A stretch of 64,000 bases of DNA from Candidatus Viadribacter manganicus (GTDB lineage Bacteria > Pseudomonadota > Alphaproteobacteria > Caulobacterales > Aquidulcibacteraceae). Position 1 is the first letter of the stretch; each line of letters opens with the position of its first letter. Where the stretch lies: assembly GCF_001679665.1 (NCBI RefSeq), contig NZ_CP013244.1:2178980-2242979 (forward strand). Reading direction: 5' to 3'. A program made the translations under genes and the position numbers. The notes below the pieces were generated by a model, which made no database searches, was not told the origin of the DNA, and was given only the letters and a program-made list of their open reading frames with translations. Shown one piece after another: positions 7,865 through 16,828 of this stretch.

Positions 7865-9829
7865 TTGTGGTTTGCGCCTGGACTGGCTGCGGCACAGGAT
7901 GTTGAAACTCCGGCGGCGCAGGCGCGCGGGCCGATCTCGATCGAGTCATTCACACGCAATGCCGCGATCTGGTCGGCAACGCTCTCACCGGATGGACGTT
8001 CGATCGCGGCGATCCAGGAATCGGCGCTTGGCGATGTCGTCACCATCATTGATTGGCGCACCCGCGCCGCACGCGCGACGACTTTGGCGCGGCGCGACAA
8101 TAATCTGCGGCTGAATTGGGTCGCCTGGAAGAACGATAACCGCATCGTCTTTTCACTTACCCAGGAACCCGTCTGGCGCGGCGAGCGGCTCATCGTTCCT
8201 GGTTCGACGCGTGTGTTCGCCTCGGACCGCGATGGTTCGAACATGACATTGATGTTCTCGGGCGAGCTCAGCCGCCGCGTCCGCGGCAATTCCGGCGTCA
8301 TCGTGATCGACATGCTGGCGAACGAGCCTGAGCAAATTCTGCTGGGCACTTACGCGCAGCACGGATTTACGGTCTATCGGGTGAACGTCACTACCGGACG
8401 CACCACCAACATTGTCGATTACGCCGATTGGGACACCATCGCGATGTACGTCGATGGCAATGGCTATCCGGTTCTTCGCGTCGATGCGCTGACTGACAAT
8501 TCGGGCTTGCGTATGTATCGCCGCGCGCCGAACCAGCGCGATTGGCAAGTCGCGCACGAAGTCCGCCGCTCCGTAACGTCGGAAAATCGCTATTTCTCGC
8601 CTCTCGGCGCCGGGCCTGGCCCTGGACAAGTCTATGTCGCGGCGCGCTCGGACGGCGAAGAATTCCAGTCCATCTATCTCTACAACACTGCGACGGGCGC
8701 GCTCGGCGCGCCGGTGTTTCAGTATCCCGGCGCCGACGCTGCCGTGGCGTGGCTCGACACAAACGATCACTCAGTGCTGCTCGGGTGCGGTGAAACGCAG
8801 CGATGGCAGTGCCGCGCCGCGCGGCCCGGCACGCAGCGTCACTTCGATGCGCTGATGGCGTATTTCGAAGGGCAAGTGGACATCGCCTTCCGAGGCGTGT
8901 CCGAGGATGAGCGCTTCTGGCTCATCTCGACGCACGGTCCGCGTTCGCCGACGTCGTATTACGTTTATGAACTAGAGACCGCACACGTTTCGTTCGTGGC
9001 GTCGACGCAGCCGCACTTCATGCCCGAGGATCTCGCGCCGATGCGTGTGGTCAATTACACGGGCCGCGACGGCGTTCCGCTTTGGGGTTATCTCACCGAG
9101 CCGCCAACGCCGGGCCCGCATCCGCTTGTCGTTTATCCGCACGGCGGACCAGAGACGCGCGACTCTTACGAGTACAATTTCTTCGTCCAATATCTCGCCT
9201 GGCGTGGTTACGCGGTGTTCCAGCCGAACTTCCGCGGATCAGAAGGTTCGGGCCGCTCCTTCGCCACCGCAGGCTATCGCCAATGGGGCCGTCGTATGCA
9301 GGATGATGTCACGGACGGCGTCATGCATTTGGTCGAAAGCGGCGCGGTGGATCGCAACCGCATGTGCATCGTTGGCGCGTCCTATGCTGGCTTTGCGGCG
9401 CTCGCCGGCGCCGCGCTGACGCCTGATCTCTATCGCTGCGCGGTTTCAATCGCGGGCGTATCAGATCTGCTGGCAATCTTGAGCGAAGAGCGCTCGGAGC
9501 AAGGCAGAGGCTCAGCTGTCTATTCCTACTGGACGCGTGTGATGGGCGATCCGTCCACCGATCGCGACGAACTCATTGCCGTATCGCCGGCGCGTCAGGC
9601 GCAGAACATTCGCGCGCCAGTGTTGCTCATTCATGGCGAAGACGATTGGGTTGTGCCGATCGACCAATCGCAGCGCATGCGCCGCGCTTTGGTTGATGCA
9701 GGAAGGCCAACGGAACTCATCGAGCTTGAAGGCGAAGGTCACTTCTGGGGCAACTGGTCACGCGAGCATCGCCAGCAGCTTCTCGAAACAACCGATCGCT
9801 TCCTCGCCCAGCATCTTGCGGCTGAGTGA
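7865..9829 (+). CDS. S9 family peptidase (prolyl oligopeptidase-like), signal peptide out of frame
   Basis: An exported serine peptidase or acyl-peptidase of about 650 residues. An N-terminal propeller-like region precedes an alpha/beta hydrolase domain with nucleophile motif VGASYAGF, acid HGEDDWVVP and histidine EGEGHFWG. The only start in this frame is a TTG at 7865. The ATG at 7837, with GGGGAG seven bases upstream, begins MFRGLLSALVVV in the +1 frame and meets a stop at 7903. Removing one T from the TTT at 7871-7873 would join the two into a normal signal peptide ending APGLAAAQD. The gene is therefore either frameshifted or carries a one-base sequence error. Confidence 0.82.
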   Translation: MWFAPGLAAAQDVETPAAQARGPISIESFTRNAAIWSATLSPDGRSIAAIQESALGDVVTIIDWRTRAARATTLARRDNNLRLNWVAWKNDNRIVFSLTQEPVWRGERLIVPGSTRVFASDRDGSNMTLMFSGELSRRVRGNSGVIVIDMLANEPEQILLGTYAQHGFTVYRVNVTTGRTTNIVDYADWDTIAMYVDGNGYPVLRVDALTDNSGLRMYRRAPNQRDWQVAHEVRRSVTSENRYFSPLGAGPGPGQVYVAARSDGEEFQSIYLYNTATGALGAPVFQYPGADAAVAWLDTNDHSVLLGCGETQRWQCRAARPGTQRHFDALMAYFEGQVDIAFRGVSEDERFWLISTHGPRSPTSYYVYELETAHVSFVASTQPHFMPEDLAPMRVVNYTGRDGVPLWGYLTEPPTPGPHPLVVYPHGGPETRDSYEYNFFVQYLAWRGYAVFQPNFRGSEGSGRSFATAGYRQWGRRMQDDVTDGVMHLVESGAVDRNRMCIVGASYAGFAALAGAALTPDLYRCAVSIAGVSDLLAILSEERSEQGRGSAVYSYWTRVMGDPSTDRDELIAVSPARQAQNIRAPVLLIHGEDDWVVPIDQSQRMRRALVDAGRPTELIELEGEGHFWGNWSREHRQQLLETTDRFLAQHLAAE

Positions 9830-9874
9830 GCCGCAGAGAAGCCATGATGGCGCTTTCGCGGCGGCCCTGAAGCA

Positions 9875-12229
9875 ATGCAATTCGAAGTGGTGGATAACTC
9901 TCGTGCGCCCCGCGGCGACACCGTGCTCACCAATGGCGGCAATGACATCATCCAGGTCGACAGCGCCGCGCTGCTTCTTGATGGCGGATCCGGCATCGAC
10001 ACCATTCAGTTCGTCGGTGACGTCAATGGCATGCTGCAAGCCGACGGCAATAGCGATGGGTTAGCCGACGTCGTGTTCGCCACTGGTGGCATCCAAGTCA
10101 GCTTGCGCTCCAACGCCATCTTCGATGACGGCTTCGGCAATTTTGGTCAGATTTTCAATATCGAGAATGTCGACGGCTCGCTGCTGGATGATTTCATCCA
10201 AGGCAATGACAATGCCAATATTCTGCAGGGCCTCGACGGCATCGACATCATTTACGGCTATGGCGGTGACGATATTCTCGATGGTGGCGCAGGCGATGAC
10301 ACGCTGCGCGATGGCCCGTCGTCGTACAATGGCCCGAGCGGCAACGACACGCTGCGCGGTGGTGATGGCAACGACTACATGAATGGCGGCGCGGGTGTCG
10401 ACACGTTCGACGGCGGCGACGGCGCCGATCGTGTCAGCTTCTACAATCTCGCTGCTACGCAAGGCGTGGTCGCTAACCTGATGACCCAGGCCATCAGCGA
10501 TGACGGGTTCGGCAATGCTGAAACGATGGTTTCGGTCGAAGGCATCGGTGATGGCACCGCTTACGCAGATACATTCATCGGCAGCGATGGCGCCAACCTC
10601 ATTCTCGCGTCCACTGGTGATACCGTGCAGGCGAATGGTGGGGACGATACGTTCCAGCTCACAGGTGCGACCACGCTGCTCGATGGCGGCGCGGGCGTCG
10701 ACACCATTTTGGCTTTCATGGGTGACACCCAAGGGCGCCTACAGATCGACAATAACGGCGATGGCTTGGCGCAGATCATCCATGCCACGCAGGGCGTGAA
10801 CGTCGACCTCCACAACAATCGTATCAACAATGACGGCTTCGGCGGCTCTGGCGTTATTACCAACGTCGAGAATGTCGGCGGTTCGGCGCTCAACGACACT
10901 ATCTTCGGCAACGACACGGTCGGGAATGAGTTGAGCGGTTTTGAAGGCAACGATGTCCTGTCCGGCTATGGTGGCAATGACACGCTGAACGGCGGCGCCG
11001 GCAACGACACGCTGAACGGTGGAACGGGCGTCGATACCGCGACCTACGTCAATGAGACCGACGCGATGTTCGTCGATCTCGCTACTGGTACGGCACGCCG
11101 CGGCTCCGCGGGGGCATCGGTCGAAGATACGCTCGCGCAAATTGAGAACGTCACAGGCGGCGGCGGTGATGATGTTTTGACCGGCAACAATTCCGCCAAC
11201 ATTCTTGCGGGCGGCGTCGGCAACGACACTATTCGTGGCGCAGGCGGCGCCGATACTCTGCTTGGTGAGGCCGGCAACGACACGATCGTCTTCATGTTTG
11301 GTGATGGGAACGACGTCATCGACGGCGGCGCTGACACAGATACGGCGAGCATTTTGGGAACGACTGGAAATAATGGGCTCAATGTGACGTTTGACGGCGT
11401 CTCCATCACGGCGTTCGGCTCAAGCACTGTTGCCAACGTTGAGACTGTCAACGCGGAACTCGGCGCAGGCGCCGATACCTTGGCCTATGTGGGCGCGACC
11501 ACAAACCTTTCGGTCAATCTGCAAACGGGCGCCGCGTCCGGGTTCGGATTTATCAGTGGCGTCGAGAACGTTACCGGCGGCAGCGGCGCCGATACGTTCG
11601 TTGGCAGCGCGGACGCCAACCGGTTTACTGGTGGCGCCGGCAATGACACCTACTATGTCGGCGCTGGCGATACTGTGGTGGAGAGCTCGGGCGGCGGCAC
11701 TGACATCGTCTATGTCAACGCTGCGTCGTTCACGCTGAGCGCCAACGTTGAAAACCTCACGTCGGTGTTCGCGGGCGCCTTCTCCGGTTCCGGCAACGGG
11801 TCGGACAACATCATTATCGGTGGCAATTTTGGCTCTAGCCTGGATGGCGGTGGCGGCAACGATACGCTGATTGGCGGTTCAGGCATCGATGCACTGAATG
11901 GCGGCGCCGGTGCGGATCGTCTCGTCGGCGGCGCCGGCGATGACATCATGAATGGCGGCACCAATGACGATGTGTTTGTCTTCTCGGCAGGCGGTGGCAG
12001 CGACACGATCTCCGGCTTCGACGCTAACCCGACGGGTGGGCAAGATCTGCTCGACCTCACGGCCTACGGCATCACGGCCGCAAATTTCGCAGCGCGTGTG
12101 TCGATCGTAGATCTAGGCGCCGATACGCGCATTACGATCGACGGCACGGACATCATCACTCTGCTGGGAGTCAACGGCAACGGGACGAACATCATCACAC
12201 AGACCGACTTCATTCTCGGCGGGCCGTAA
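9875..12229 (+). CDS. RTX-type calcium-binding repeat protein, probably type I secreted
   Basis: A 784-residue protein made almost wholly of glycine/aspartate nonapeptide repeats of the GGxGxDxLx type (for example GGAGDDTLRDG, GGAGNDTLNGG, GGAGDDIMNGG). These fold as calcium-loaded beta-rolls outside the cell. The C-terminal ~70 residues (DTISGFDANPTGGQDLLDL...) resemble the serralysin/M10 C-terminal secretion region. There is no N-terminal signal peptide, as expected for type I export, but no ABC exporter or membrane-fusion gene is in the window. Two modules of about 70 residues are internally duplicated. No enzymatic domain is visible, so adhesion or surface-layer roles are possible. The start codon is not well supported. 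Confidence 0.85.
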   Translation: MQFEVVDNSRAPRGDTVLTNGGNDIIQVDSAALLLDGGSGIDTIQFVGDVNGMLQADGNSDGLADVVFATGGIQVSLRSNAIFDDGFGNFGQIFNIENVDGSLLDDFIQGNDNANILQGLDGIDIIYGYGGDDILDGGAGDDTLRDGPSSYNGPSGNDTLRGGDGNDYMNGGAGVDTFDGGDGADRVSFYNLAATQGVVANLMTQAISDDGFGNAETMVSVEGIGDGTAYADTFIGSDGANLILASTGDTVQANGGDDTFQLTGATTLLDGGAGVDTILAFMGDTQGRLQIDNNGDGLAQIIHATQGVNVDLHNNRINNDGFGGSGVITNVENVGGSALNDTIFGNDTVGNELSGFEGNDVLSGYGGNDTLNGGAGNDTLNGGTGVDTATYVNETDAMFVDLATGTARRGSAGASVEDTLAQIENVTGGGGDDVLTGNNSANILAGGVGNDTIRGAGGADTLLGEAGNDTIVFMFGDGNDVIDGGADTDTASILGTTGNNGLNVTFDGVSITAFGSSTVANVETVNAELGAGADTLAYVGATTNLSVNLQTGAASGFGFISGVENVTGGSGADTFVGSADANRFTGGAGNDTYYVGAGDTVVESSGGGTDIVYVNAASFTLSANVENLTSVFAGAFSGSGNGSDNIIIGGNFGSSLDGGGGNDTLIGGSGIDALNGGAGADRLVGGAGDDIMNGGTNDDVFVFSAGGGSDTISGFDANPTGGQDLLDLTAYGITAANFAARVSIVDLGADTRITIDGTDIITLLGVNGNGTNIITQTDFILGGP

Positions 12230-12240
12230 TCAGGCTTGGT

Positions 12241-12267
12241 CCCGGAGCGCTTCGGTGGCGCTCCGGG
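12241..12267 (+). terminator. Strong hairpin after the RTX gene
   Basis: A perfect 10-bp stem (CCCGGAGCGC / GCGCTCCGGG) with a 7-base loop, 11 bases after the RTX stop codon. It is followed by a G-rich stretch rather than a T-run, so it may be an imperfect intrinsic terminator or an mRNA 3'-stabilising hairpin. Confidence 0.55.
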
Positions 12268-12336
12268 GGGGCTAGGCGGTGCCATTGTCTGCGAAGCTGT
12301 GTATGAACGCCGCTGAGGCAAAGGCCGGAGGCGGGG

Positions 12337-14559
12337 TTGGCGGGAACTAGCGGGAAAACGTTGCTTCAGGCCGGAACGAAGGGCCTGCAGCGGCGCGGTT
12401 ACACGCTTCTCGCCTTGTGCTTTGTTGTTCTGACCATTGCGGTGTTCATCGCCAATCCTGGCGTGCTCACCTCGATGCGTTCGATAGTGTTTGACACCTA
12501 TCAGCGCCTTTCGCCGGCGGCGCCTGTCGCGGGCGATCCGGTGCGCGTCGTCGCAATCGATGAAGAATCGCTGGCGCATCTGGGCCAGTGGCCGTGGCCG
12601 CGGCCTGTGCTCGCACGCTTGACCGATAATCTCGGCGCTCAAGGCGCGCGTGCGATCGTTTACGACGTCCTGTTTGCGGAGCCTGATCGCACATCGCCCG
12701 AGCAGATGCTGGAATGGATGCCGCCTGAACGCAGCGCACGTATTCGCAATGTCATCACCGGCTGGCCGACGCATGACAGCGAGTTCGCGGCGGCGATCGG
12801 GCGCAATCCCGTCGTGCTTGCGGCTGCAATGCAGTCCGAGCCGACGACGGAGATGTTTCCGTTCAAGGCCGGAATGGCGACGCGGGGGCCTGATCCATCG
12901 CCCAGCCTTTCGCGATATCAGGGCTTCTCCGACAATCTCACTGAGCTCAGCGATGCGGCGCAGGGCTTGGGTTTTATCAATTGGGTGCCAGATCGCGATC
13001 AGGTGATCAGGCGCGTGCCATTGCTCGCGGTGCACGATCTCACTGTCGTGCCGTCGCTGGCGCTCGAAGCGCTGCGTGTTTCTGAACAGCAATCGACGTA
13101 CGTCGTCGAGACATTCGGTGGTGAGCGGCCTGGCGTGCTTGCCGTTCGTCTCGGCGATCGGGTTTTCCCAACCGACCCGCAAAGTTCGGTGTCGATCCAT
13201 TTTAGGCGTGGCGATCCATCTCGCTATATTTCCGCCTGGCGCATTGTCGAAGGCGAGTTCGCCGCCAGCGACGTCGCCGGCAAGATCATCCTCATTGGCG
13301 CGACGGCGCCGGGCTTGATGGATCTCCGCGCCACGCCGCTCGACGCATCGGCGCCGGGTGTCGAGGTGCACGAACAGGTGATCGAGCAGATGCTGGGTGG
13401 CCGCTTTTTAACGCGCCCGGATATCGCGCCCGCCATCGAGCTGCTGGCTGCGCTCGCGGCGATCCTTATCATCGCGCTGGCCGCGCCGCGTCTTCCTGCG
13501 GGTCTCGGCGCGCTTGTTGGTGTTGGTGTCGTTGTCGCGTTTTTCGCGATCAGCCTGCTGGCGTTTCAGGCCAAGGGCTATCTGTTCGATCCGATCTTTC
13601 CGGCGGCGGCGGCTTTTTTGTTTGCGGCCGCATCTTCGGTTTATCTTTACCAGCGTACTGAACATCAGCGCGCGCAGATCCGCCGCGCCTTCAATCAGTA
13701 TGTCGCGCCGGATGTGGTCAAGCAGCTTGTCGCGCATCCCGATCGTTTGGCGCTTGGCGGTGAGGTACGTGATCTCACGTTGTTGTTCTGCGATGTCCGC
13801 AACTTTACTGGCATTTCAGAGGGGATGAGCGCTGAGCAACTGACTTCGTTCATCAACAGCCTGCTGACGCCGATTACCGACATCATCATCGAGCGTGGTG
13901 GCACCGTCGATAAATACATGGGCGATGCCATCATGGCGTTCTGGAACGCGCCGTTGGATGATCCAGATCACGCGCGCCGGGCCAGCGAGGCTGCCATCAT
14001 GATTGCAGCGCGCATGACGGATCTCAACGATATCTGGCGCGCCGAGGCGCAGGCGCGCGGCGCTTCGTTCAAGGACGTCGCCATCGGTATTGGCCTCAAC
14101 ACCGGCGAGTGCTGCGTCGGCAATCTAGGCTCGCACCAGCGCTACGATTATTCCGCGATTGGCGACAACGTGAACGTTACGTCGCGCTTGGAGAGCCTCA
14201 CAAAGCTCTATGGCCTCACTCTCATTGTCAGCGAAGAAACAGTAAAGCGCACGCCGACGCTCGAATTCTTCGAGATTGATCGCGTGCGCGTGAAGGGTCG
14301 GGCCACACCAACGCGGCTCTTTACGCTCGCACAACATGTTTTGCCGGCGGACTCGGCCGGCGAGGCGAAGGCGACGCACGAGACGTTTCTCGCCGCCTAT
14401 CGCGCCGGGCGTTGGGAGGAGGCAAGGGCGGCGCTCACGCCGCTACGCAATCACGCGCCGCTCGCAACGCTCTACGGGATCTACGCGCAGCGCATGGAAA
14501 AGCTTGCGCAAGCCAGTCCGCAGAATTGGGACGGCGTCTACGATCTTGACGAGAAGTAG
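12337..14559 (+). CDS. CHASE2-domain class III adenylate cyclase
   Basis: A 740-residue membrane cyclase that makes cyclic nucleotide in response to a periplasmic signal. It has one N-terminal TM helix (LLALCFVVLTIAVFIA), a CHASE2 sensor domain (about residues 50-345), three TM helices (about 365-440) and a class III catalytic domain. Metal-binding aspartates are in LFCDVRNF (about 485) and KYMGD (about 530). The Lys of KYMGD and the later YSAIGDNVNVTSR match ATP-specific cyclases. The start is a TTG at 12337 with GGAGGCGGGG before it; no in-frame ATG fits better. The FecR-domain and TPR/outer-membrane genes nearby are commonly found with CHASE2 cyclases, so they may act in one sensory module. 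Confidence 0.9.
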   Translation: MAGTSGKTLLQAGTKGLQRRGYTLLALCFVVLTIAVFIANPGVLTSMRSIVFDTYQRLSPAAPVAGDPVRVVAIDEESLAHLGQWPWPRPVLARLTDNLGAQGARAIVYDVLFAEPDRTSPEQMLEWMPPERSARIRNVITGWPTHDSEFAAAIGRNPVVLAAAMQSEPTTEMFPFKAGMATRGPDPSPSLSRYQGFSDNLTELSDAAQGLGFINWVPDRDQVIRRVPLLAVHDLTVVPSLALEALRVSEQQSTYVVETFGGERPGVLAVRLGDRVFPTDPQSSVSIHFRRGDPSRYISAWRIVEGEFAASDVAGKIILIGATAPGLMDLRATPLDASAPGVEVHEQVIEQMLGGRFLTRPDIAPAIELLAALAAILIIALAAPRLPAGLGALVGVGVVVAFFAISLLAFQAKGYLFDPIFPAAAAFLFAAASSVYLYQRTEHQRAQIRRAFNQYVAPDVVKQLVAHPDRLALGGEVRDLTLLFCDVRNFTGISEGMSAEQLTSFINSLLTPITDIIIERGGTVDKYMGDAIMAFWNAPLDDPDHARRASEAAIMIAARMTDLNDIWRAEAQARGASFKDVAIGIGLNTGECCVGNLGSHQRYDYSAIGDNVNVTSRLESLTKLYGLTLIVSEETVKRTPTLEFFEIDRVRVKGRATPTRLFTLAQHVLPADSAGEAKATHETFLAAYRAGRWEEARAALTPLRNHAPLATLYGIYAQRMEKLAQASPQNWDGVYDLDEK

Positions 14560-14561
14560 CC

Positions 14562-15701
14562 TTAAAACCGCGAACGCAGCGAGAGCTGGACGCGCTCGCC
14601 ATCATATTCAAACAGCGGATCGTTCGAGTCGTTGTCGCGATACTGATAGCTCAGGCGCACAGCGCATTCGCATGGTGCAAAGTTCTGCACGGTGACGGCC
14701 GCTTCCGGTGAGACCAAGAAATCCGCGCGATCGTCGCCGCTGAAGAGCGTGGATTCGGTATAGTTGCGCTGACGCAAGCTGCCGCCGGCCGAGAGGATGA
14801 GCTTGTCGTTGACCTGGTAGTTGTAGGTCGCTTCCGCGCCGTATTCGAGGAACTGGCCGGGCGAGAGGTCGCCGAGGAAGGTGAAGGACGTGCCCTCGAT
14901 ATCGCTCCAGCGCGCCCACGGGATCACCACGAACGTGTCGCTGTCGCTGAGGATGCGGGGCACTGAGAGGCCGCCGATCAGTTCCGCGTACGGACCTTGA
15001 TCGGCGACTGCGTCATCGGCGTATTCGCGATAGCCGGCGCGCAGGCGTGTCCAATAGGACATGCCGCTGCTTTTGCCTTCGACGGTGACGCCGATATTGT
15101 AGTCGTTGAAGAAGTGATCGCCATTGAGTGTCGCGACCCCGATGCCGATTGAAGGAATCGCCGCGACGTGCGGGCCGACATAAACCAGCGGGCCTGTTTG
15201 GGCGCCGACATAAAGACGATCCAGTTCGTCGATATCCGGCGTGGTTTCCGCCTCAACGTTCACGATCGAGCGCCAGTGGCGTCCGCCAAGGTTGCGCTCG
15301 TCAATTAGAGTGCCGCGCGCGAAATAGCTATAGGCATCCTCTTCGAGGACGGCGCTGTTCAGTGCGTTCGAATCCCAACGCACGCCGAATTCAGTGTTGA
15401 GCGTCGTGAACGGTGGTTCGATCAGGCGGCGGATGCGCTCGTAACCGCGGCGCGCTTCTTCGTTACTGGGATCGTTGATCATCACGCGCTCATAGGCGGC
15501 GAGCGCCAGGCGGAGATGGCCTTGCTGCTCGGCCGCACGCGCGTACTCAAAGTTGAGTTCCGCGTCCTGCGGGTTGTCTAGGATGCGGTCGCTCAGCGCG
15601 CCCAAATCCTGCGCAAAAGACGACGAAATCGAGATCATGCTGACGCTCGCCACCAGCAGCAGAGCGCGGCAAAAGCCGGCGATTTTTCCCCGAGTTCCCA
15701 T
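14562..15701 (-). CDS. TPR-containing outer-membrane beta-barrel protein
   Basis: A 379-residue exported protein with a signal peptide cleaved near SSFAQD. One or two TPR units follow (LNFEYARAAEQQGHLRLALAAYERV at about 45-80). The C-terminal ~260 residues are rich in alternating hydrophobic and aromatic strands and end VQLSLRSRF, with terminal Phe as in outer-membrane barrels. The layout recalls surface lipoprotein assembly modifiers, but I do not assign that function. Its stop is two bases from the converging CHASE2 cyclase stop. It diverges from the FecR-domain gene across a 223-bp gap that must hold both promoters. Confidence 0.7.
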   Translation of the reverse strand: MGTRGKIAGFCRALLLVASVSMISISSSFAQDLGALSDRILDNPQDAELNFEYARAAEQQGHLRLALAAYERVMINDPSNEEARRGYERIRRLIEPPFTTLNTEFGVRWDSNALNSAVLEEDAYSYFARGTLIDERNLGGRHWRSIVNVEAETTPDIDELDRLYVGAQTGPLVYVGPHVAAIPSIGIGVATLNGDHFFNDYNIGVTVEGKSSGMSYWTRLRAGYREYADDAVADQGPYAELIGGLSVPRILSDSDTFVVIPWARWSDIEGTSFTFLGDLSPGQFLEYGAEATYNYQVNDKLILSAGGSLRQRNYTESTLFSGDDRADFLVSPEAAVTVQNFAPCECAVRLSYQYRDNDSNDPLFEYDGERVQLSLRSRF

Positions 15702-15924
15702 CGAAAAGTTCCCACCGCCTTGAAAAGCGCTCCGATACTAGGAGCCTTATCGGTCCGTACAAGTCTGCAACTCTGTTTGGAGAGAGGACTTCGCCTATCG
15801 GCACGATTCCGGGCAAACGCAGCCCGCCGGCGGCGAAGACGCTGCGAAATCGTTGCCAAATGACGCATTCTGCCGATAGCTTGATCAAAGAGGCCCCCAC
15901 GCGGCGGGCCAAGGTGGGTTAACT

Positions 15925-16677
15925 ATGCGCGCAGCAATTTCGGGTTTCGGCGCCTGTCTCTTCGCCATGGCGCTTGCGATGAACGCACAAGCACAAACGC
16001 CCACGCGCATCGGTGTCGCCGCCGGCGTGCGCAATGAAGTGACGGCAAGTTTGGGCCAGCAGCCACGCAATCTGACCGCGGGCGCGGCGGTCTTTCAAAA
16101 CGAAACCGTGCGCACCGGCGCTAACAGCGTCGCGCAATTGTTGTTCGCGGATCAGACAACGCTGAGCGTTGGTCCACGCTCTGAAATTCGGCTCGATCGT
16201 TATGTCTATGATCCGAGCCGTTCGACCGGCGATGTCGCTGTGTCGTTGACGAACGGCGCGCTGCGTTTTATTTCCGGTCGTCAAGATCCGCGCAGCTATT
16301 CGATCCAAACGCCTGTCGCCACCATTGGCGTGCGCGGCACTATCGTTGATTTCTTAATGATGGACGGACGCATGTTCGCCATTCTCGCCGAGGGCCGCGT
16401 GATCATCACGCTGAGCGATGGCCGCGCAATCCAACTGACGCAGCCCGGCAAGGCGATCGAGTTCTTCGCCGACGGCTCGACGTCGCAGCAATTCACCTGG
16501 CGCGGCCGCTATGAAGCTGGCTTGCGCGCAACTTCGTTCCCGCTCTTCGGCAATCCATTCGCCGACATGCTGGGATGGGAAGGCGCAAATAATCTCGACG
16601 ACGATACCAACGTCACCGACGAGCTGTTCGCGCGCGATCCCTATGGTGACTTCTGCCAGACCTATTACTGCGACTGA
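15925..16677 (+). CDS. Secreted FecR-domain protein
   Basis: A 250-residue protein with a clear signal peptide (cleavage near MNAQAQ). A FecR domain follows at about residues 35-165, including FADQTTLSVGPRSEIRLDRYVYDP and the TPVATIGVRGTIVDF motif. It lacks the cytoplasmic anti-sigma segment and TM helix of true FecR, so it is a periplasmic or surface FecR-fold protein and not a sigma-factor regulator. Such proteins often neighbour CHASE2 cyclases, as here. The tail, with acidic residues and two cysteines (FCQTYYCD), is unusual. Its function is unknown; a ligand or partner of the CHASE2 sensor is a reasonable guess. Confidence 0.8.
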   Translation: MRAAISGFGACLFAMALAMNAQAQTPTRIGVAAGVRNEVTASLGQQPRNLTAGAAVFQNETVRTGANSVAQLLFADQTTLSVGPRSEIRLDRYVYDPSRSTGDVAVSLTNGALRFISGRQDPRSYSIQTPVATIGVRGTIVDFLMMDGRMFAILAEGRVIITLSDGRAIQLTQPGKAIEFFADGSTSQQFTWRGRYEAGLRATSFPLFGNPFADMLGWEGANNLDDDTNVTDELFARDPYGDFCQTYYCD

Positions 16678-16828
16678 GCCGATCGCGGCCGGCATAGCCG
16701 GATCTGAGTTTCCGCACGCCCAAAAGGCCATTGTGCCGTGACAGCACGGCGCAGGGTTTCGCCAAACTCATCAGTTGAGATCGCCTCTCAAGTGCGTTAA
16801 GAGCCTCGCCGGGCAGGTGGGGGTGCAC

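Noticed and set aside
9900..12100. Periodic repeats that might suggest a CRISPR array or minisatellite
   Set aside because: The periodicity is that of glycine/aspartate codons of the RTX repeats, in frame along one gene, without uniform spacers.
12064..13371. A 435-codon minus-strand frame opposite the RTX end and the CHASE2 gene
   Set aside because: Composition is arginine/histidine-rich with no domain; it is a shadow of two well-supported genes.
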